A stretch of DNA of 64,000 nucleotides from Eumeta japonica (taxonomy: Eukaryota > Arthropoda > Insecta > Lepidoptera > Psychidae). Both the position numbers and the translations under genes were made by a program. The stretch spans positions 575,018-639,017 of the forward strand of contig BGZK01000178.1 of assembly GCA_005406025.1 (NCBI GenBank), in the 5' to 3' direction. Positions 58,600 through 64,000 of the stretch are shown in pieces (position 1 is the stretch's first letter; every line of letters begins with the position of its first letter). The notes beneath the pieces are model-generated. The model worked only from the letters and a program-made list of their open reading frames with translations. It had not been told where the DNA came from and made no database searches.

Positions 58600-59560
58600 C
58601 AAAGTACTTCTTTAGCGTCAATAGCTTCAGCTTCTGTAGACGAATTTTCCATCAGCAGAAAATATCGCGCCAGTCGCTTCGATTTATCTAAGAATTTTGA
58701 CCCTATTTATAGGGTCAAAATATTCAGTGTTAGAGAAGTCAATTTTTTATTTTAATGTAAAACAGTGACCACGCAATTTTAATTTTAATTTAATGATTGA
58801 ACAACCAAAACCCGTATATTGCGAAACTCTGTGGGTAAGGTGCATGCTCTAAGACAATGTTATTTTCCTTTAAATAGTTGATGGTAAACGCATCGGTCTA
58901 AGAGAATGCGTTGTCGTGATCCAGCATTAAGCCTCTAATTCTAAAAGTCTGGAGAACTTCTAACATGGAGTGTTATGTGCACTAGCCACTGCAAAAGTTT
59001 TCTGTCCTTTTAATTTAATAGTTTTGATTGAACCTGTACATCTGAAAAACACGATATAACTTTTTTCATTGCACCTATTTTTTTATGATAGTTGACTTAC
59101 GATCATCTTTCTTCAATAACTTTGATATATATCGGTTGATCGGCGAATACGCTCGGATTTTCGATCTTGAGTAAAATGATGTGAGACAACAAGAAATTAT
59201 CTTTAATTTTTCATTCATTATGCAGGATCTCATACATTGCTGCGGATTCAATCACAAGAGTCTTCTGAAGCATAGAAGGTGCATAGATTTTCATCTTTTA
59301 TCATTTTACGGTCACGGGTGACATTATCTGATGTGACTGTTGAATTAGGCCTTCCCGTATGTTCTTAATCTTGAAGTGAGTTGCATCTATTACGAAATTC
59401 TTTAAACCATCGAAACATAGTGGCCCAAAAGGGAGCTTCATTATCAAATACTGACCGTAACAGTTGCACACATAGTATAGACCAACCATAATAGCTCACA
59501 AGTGCTTTGGTTTCAAATATACTACTTGTGTCACAGAAACACATTCTATTGTGTCAGGTG
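58600..59560 (-). pseudogene. Mariner-type transposase relic, third family
   Basis: A minus-strand mariner relic. The N-terminal helix-turn-helix reads FDNEAPFWATMFRWFKEFR and then EHTGRPNS at about 59450-59345. The central region reads SIKTIKLKGQKTF (about 59020). The second catalytic block is LMLDHDNAFS at about 58945 and the third region reads HAPYPQSFAIYGFWLFNH at about 58850-58800, where the usual aspartate has changed to serine. Stops and frameshifts occur throughout. Terminal repeats were not found. A 62-codon open frame at 59301-59489 lies in the wrong frame and is not the transposase. Confidence 0.65.
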
Positions 59561-60345
59561 CTAATTCGCGGAAATCAACAATTAGACTTGCATTAAAATG
59601 CAGCATCCAACCCACCACTGACCCTTGAACTTGTTCTTCCACTATAAATCCCTATCCAACGATTTGAAAATTGTTTCGAAAAGATTGACAGATATGGAAC
59701 ACCTAAGCAAGTGTTAATTGATTATTTATATTAGTCTGCTAATAGTTATATGACTTGTCTCAGTTCTTAATTTTTCTTATTACGTGGTTGTTGTATTTGC
59801 ACCCTCTTTTATTAGTAAAGCGAGTTTTATAAAAAAGTGCGTCGCAGTAAGTATAGTAAAAATTCTTTAAATATTAATGTATATTCATTTATTTCTCTCC
59901 ACAACCAGGCAGTATGTTTCTAAGAGTACATTTCATTACTAAATGTTTTTCTAAGTTTTTGAGAGACTGGTGCCGAAGTTGAGTAAAGAGTACCTATATG
60001 TAGGTCACTAGGGTTCCACCCCACAGTATATGTACTTCAGAAACATAACGAGAAGATCAGCTATTAGGCAGGTACTAGGTATATCAACAAGGCGATATGT
60101 AAGATTTACAGAAGTATTTTAAAGAGCATTTGTACCTATAAATAGTTATTATACAATACGAGTCTTAAAACAGATGAATTATTCCAGGTACCTCTATAAC
60201 GCTAAATAATATTTAAAAAAACAATTATTAATATTTTATAGTAGTATTTATGACTATTTGTACCTATAAACCGTCATTGATAATGCAACTATTGCATGAG
60301 TTAGTTTATTTTATGTATTACTATAGAGTTTCAATAGTACAAAAT
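59561..60345. other. AT-rich DNA, nothing recognised
   Basis: No gene or repeat recognised between the mariner relic and the LINE copy that follows. Confidence 0.5.
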
Positions 60346-62520
60346 AATTAATAATAATATAAACTAACGCCTGTTTCCCAAAAAGGTAAGTAAATATTAA
60401 AGGCTTCCACATCGTACGATTTTTGCATGTCTCTCTTGATTCATTGACATCCATCAATCTTTTCATCCATGCTCGTCGGTTTCGGGTGCTTAAAATTTTG
60501 CCCTTTTTTTAATGTGCCACCGATATGGCATTAGCAGGATTTTCTAGACTTTTGCCGACCAACCCTTCTGCCACAAACATTCGCTCTATAGATTTGTTTT
60601 ATAGACCTACTTTCACTCATCCTTTCCTGATGGCTAATCCACCGCAACAATCTTTTTTCCCCATTTAATCACTACATCTTCTTTCAAACCACGTACACCA
60701 CTTTCTGATATCTCTATTTTTATATCTATAATTCCGATATATAGTAATATAAAAAATAAAGAGGTATATAGTAATATGCTTTACACCATACATAAGCGTA
60801 GGGTTAAAGGCCCAACTATGGATAACCAAAAGCGCATGTCATTAGATACTTCTACTATTCATAATAGCAAACAAGGCCCAATTTACGTTATTTTCTATAT
60901 CTCTTATCATGTTAACCATCGTTTTAAACAGAGTGCCCAAGTAAACAAACTTTTTTACATATTCGACGTTCTCACCTTCCATACAAATATCGCTTAGTGC
61001 TTTCGTCTCTTTCAAAGAACATCACTTTTGTCATACTGACATTTCATACCTCTTTTATCAATAAAGTCATTCATTTTTGTTACCATCTCCTATAACTCGC
61101 TCGCCGACAACGCAAATATTACTTGGTCGTCAGCGTACGAGAGGTATTTGACAGATTGCTCATCCATTCTAAGTGTACACTTCAAAATCATACTCTTTCA
61201 AGTTATGTAGACACCCATCCACGTATGGTTTAAATAGCCACAGTGAAGCTACATATCCCTGTCTGACACCGCTGTGGATGGCAATTCTGGTAATGTATGC
61301 TCCATTTATTCTGACATCACATTGACACCAAGCATTGATAGATAGACTCCATAAACCATTTCTTATCATAAGCTTTTTCCAGATCTGCGAAAATATAGAA
61401 GACCTTTTTGACCTTGACAAAAAAAAATTTCATAATGTTTCACAGGGAAAAAACTTGGTCCATACATTCCATCCCTTTCCGAAATCTTACTTGTACATTC
61501 CAGATCTTATTTTCAGAATTTTTCATGTCCTTTTAATTATTAATTTTCCCATATATTTTGCCAATGACACCGATGAGGCTTATAAGGCGGTAGTTTATGC
61601 AAACCTGCAATGAGCCTTTCCCTTGCAAGAGGGGTATTATGACATCTTTACACCAGTCTAATGACTGGTGCTTTACCTAATGGTACTTTACAAATTTTGC
61701 AGAATTTATGAAAGAGTTAGTACAGCCGACTTGTCACTATACCCTCACAGTTCTTCAGCATCTCTGACGAAACCCGGAAGTTTTTCTAACTTCATACGTT
61801 TCAGTGCTTGTAAAAGTTTATCTATCGAAATTTCATTTACACTTTCATCATCAATCATATATTCAGTTGTAATAACGTTCTCATCTGCAATTGTATCCTC
61901 ACATGCAACAACACGTGAGTTTGAAATGATTTTTCCAGTGCTCTTTCATTTTACTCTATCAGTAAGCATTCCTTATCGTCTTTAATTGAATTTATACATA
62001 ATGTCTCGGAATTATCCTGGGCTTTTTTCACCATATTCCAGAAAACTGTTTGATTTTTATAGAAAGTAACCTAGAATAAAGCTTACACAACATTTTCTTT
62101 AGCTCTGGTCAACGCTAGACCAATAAGTATCTAAGGATCTCTGTTTGTTGGTTCCATCAATTTCTATCCTTTCAGTGTCATTCACGCATATACAGAATAT
62201 CTACTCGTCTATTTTTCATCAGTTCACAGACATCATCAATTTTATCATCCATACCTCCATACACATTTAGAGTACCGAAGCGCGGTCTTCTCAAGTCCAT
62301 ATTTCGTCCCTCTGGGGAATTAAGCGTGACGGGTGGCGAATCTCGTCGCCGCAACGGAGTCTATAGCTCATCATCCCCCGGTACCGAAATTTGTCCGCCT
62401 TATATACGATGGGACTGCCTTAGACAAGCTCGGGGCCCTTCCCGGGGCTTGTCTCGGGTAGTCCCTTTTCAGAGCAGTCCCGGGCAGTTCTCTAGCAATA
62501 CCAGTATCCTCTGGGAGTGA
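60346..62520 (-). pseudogene. LINE copy E: 5' end, endonuclease start and reverse transcriptase, internally deleted
   Basis: The most complete copy of the main LINE family. The 3' terminus is at about 60346. The reverse transcriptase is open from 61420 to 61169, with CDVRINGAYITRI and SGVRQGYVASLWLFK then DGCLHNLKEYDFE. DLEKAYDK lies at about 61390, and YRLISLIGVIGKIYGKI at about 61550. After a deletion, the endonuclease N terminus is readable from the ATG at 62300: MDLRRPRFGTLNVYGGMDDK and CELMKNRRVDIL. The middle of the endonuclease is missing. 62330-62520 is GC-rich and probably the 5' untranslated promoter region, with a stem (GACAAGC...GCTTGTC) near 62422-62452. Confidence 0.75.
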
Positions 62521-62749
62521 TCATTTTTTATTTTCGGCGAACATTGAAGTTTGTGAATTTTGGAGAGAGTGTCAGCTACTTATATAAAAAAACAGCATGT
62601 CTGTTGCAACAATTTTTTTATATGAATCTGAATTGTTTTTCCACGCGAATTTCAAAAACGTATGCCGTTTTTATGTAACAGCTCTAGTTTTGCCCCTAGG
62701 AGGGGACAGGATTTTTCAATAAAAATGCACATAGTTTAAGTTATAAAAA
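62521..62749. other. AT-rich gap, nothing recognised
   Basis: Short AT-rich sequence between LINE copy E and the zinc-binding protein relic. Confidence 0.5.
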
Positions 62750-63480
62750 ATTAAGTAAATGTATATATTCTGAAGTAAATTTTCTTTTATAGATTCTCAC
62801 GTGAGGTGTGTTAGGAGTACTGTTTTGAATGCTCCGACAGTAATCAGCCATCATATATATTCACGTTCCAGTATCCTTGATATCTCTCCTCCACGGTGCG
62901 AATATCCTGATGAAAGTACTCCCCTTGTTCCTCGCTTAGATCACCGAGATTTTCAAGAAAATAGTCTAGATGGCTGTGAAGGTAGTGAATCTTAATACTC
63001 ATATTGCATCCAAGCTGCTGGAAGTATATCAGCAACTGTTCAATGTGCTGAATGACTTTCTATTTCTTAAAAAAAAATTCCAAACAAACTCTTACCTTGC
63101 CCATTTCCCGATATGTTATATTGATAAAGAAATTTTTATCATTTATCAACTTCCTCATTTGTGAGCCATCAAAAATACTGGCTTTGATTTTTTCATTATT
63201 CAATGATGATTCGATGGTTTATGTCCTATCATTGGAGATTTATACTTAAAACAGGGTCTTTTTTATTTGCCCATAGTTTCAAAGACTCAGCACAATTTTT
63301 ACATACAAAACTAGGTATCCAAGGCTTAGCATTCGTCGGCAATGGAAACCCAAAGTAGTTCAAGTATGGTTTTTTCACAAAGTCCAACACATTAAAACGG
63401 AATTTTTTGGACATATACTTTCCACAAATAACACAAAAACAATCAGGACTGTTTAAACACGACCTTCTTGAGGAAGACAT
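62750..63480 (-). pseudogene. Insect repeat-associated zinc-binding protein, internally deleted
   Basis: The frame from 63480 (83 codons) opens MSSSRRSCLNSPDCFCVICG and continues to WIPSFVCKNCAESLKLWANK; the pairs CVIC and CKNC form a likely zinc site. A long middle part is missing. From about 63190 the sequence resumes as KASIFDGSQMRKLI, then, after frameshifts, LGCNMSIKIHYLHSHLDYF and LGDLSEEQGEYFHQDI (63035-62844), and ends MMADYCRSI near 62815. I recognise the family as a multi-copy, unnamed arthropod protein often found as repeated copies, possibly spread by a mobile element. Its function is unknown. Family members are several hundred residues longer, so about half is deleted. Confidence 0.65.
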
Positions 63481-64000
63481 AATGAAATTTATACAGGAAC
63501 TGGTTTGGTTAAACAGTTATTGTTAGAAATTATCGACTACTCATGCAAATTTATGACGGCACCTGTATCGCACTAACCAGAGCTGCTACAAAAAATTTGA
63601 GGGTAGATCAGAAATCAGCGCACCCAAATTAGTAAACAACAATAGAAAAATCCATACCACAAAAAAAAGGTCAATTTTGTTTTTCTGTGATATTTGCCGT
63701 TAAACAATAGGATGTGTCTTTACTATTTTGGTCCTGTGTGACGCTCAGAATTGTTAACCGTGGTATTTAATTTAATCAAATACTACGGTTATAAATTCAG
63801 AGACAAAATAAAGATGTTTTTTTTTAATTAGTAGTACAGCACATTGCAAATGAAGCGTCAGAGAATGACGTCGCTAAGTAACATAAATGTATAAAAAATT
63901 AATTATTACGCGTTAAATTAATTTTGCTAAATTAACAACTAGCTTTTAGATCCAGGTTAAAATGCAGATAGATGTTACAAAAATGTATGATATACGTTTT
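63481..64000. other. AT-rich end of the window, nothing recognised
   Basis: No gene or repeat recognised. This could contain the upstream part of the zinc-binding protein relic, but no further homology was seen. Confidence 0.5.

Noticed and set aside
59301..59489. 62-codon minus-strand open frame read first as piggyBac-like
   Set aside because: Another frame of the same strand reads a clear mariner N terminus (MFRWFKEFR), so this frame is a shadow.

Overview
The window is AT-rich animal DNA with no convincing host protein-coding exon. It looks insect, most probably lepidopteran. The reasons are the mix of repeats: several copies of an endonuclease/reverse-transcriptase LINE of a type common in moths and butterflies, a jockey-like LINE, a CR1-like LINE, several mariners, Helitron-like ends of the 'CTAGCTGT...CCCGC' type, and a Polinton. 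The order is inferred from repeat families I recognise, not from a host gene. The window is best read as a gene desert or giant intron filled with decayed mobile elements, with GC-rich patches that no repeat explains.

Layout: 0-3.4 kb is AT-rich with degenerate hexamer tracts. 3.45-4.44 kb (+) is a CR1-like reverse transcriptase relic. 4.4-9.7 kb holds GC-rich patches and a small inverted-repeat element at 8.97-9.14 kb. 9.74-15.06 kb (all minus strand) is the main discovery: a Polinton/Maverick (adintovirus-type) endogenous virus relic. In minus-strand order it carries the exonuclease half of a protein-primed type B DNA polymerase, a phospholipase A2-like virion protein with a membrane-active segment, an adenain-like cysteine protease, a penton, a major capsid protein, a retroviral-type integrase with a C-terminal chromodomain, and an unnamed ORF. 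Every gene is broken by frameshifts, stops or deletions.

16.4 kb has a small coding-like ORF. 16.88-17.81 kb is an inverted-repeat element. 18.8-20.2 kb is LINE copy A. 20.64-22.6 kb is a jockey-like LINE with a poly-A end. 26.15-28.66 kb is a hAT transposon (GTF2IRD2/ZBED-like transposase) whose 5' region contains five consecutive near-perfect hairpins, a TATA box and a nuclear-localisation-like start. 28.73-30.04 kb is a mariner with both terminal repeats and TA flanks. 36.36-37.87 kb (+) is LINE copy B. 39.5-40.5 kb is a second mariner type, and 55.44-56.04 kb is a related copy fused to a degenerate C2H2 zinc-finger ORF (56.05-56.55 kb). 45.4-48.0 and 52.4 kb hold further LINE pieces; 58.6-59.56 kb is a third mariner; 60.35-62.5 kb is LINE copy E with its 5' end and endonuclease start. 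62.75-63.48 kb is an internally deleted copy of an insect repeat-associated zinc-binding protein.

GC-rich patches (5.6, 7.6, 23.35-23.83, 24.65, 32.59-33.0, 38.5, 43.57, 53.3 and 57.0 kb) stand out against the AT-rich background and match none of the mobile elements. I propose regulatory islands as their most likely identity, which alignment to related species would settle. Coordinates of relics are approximate, usually to within 20-50 bases.
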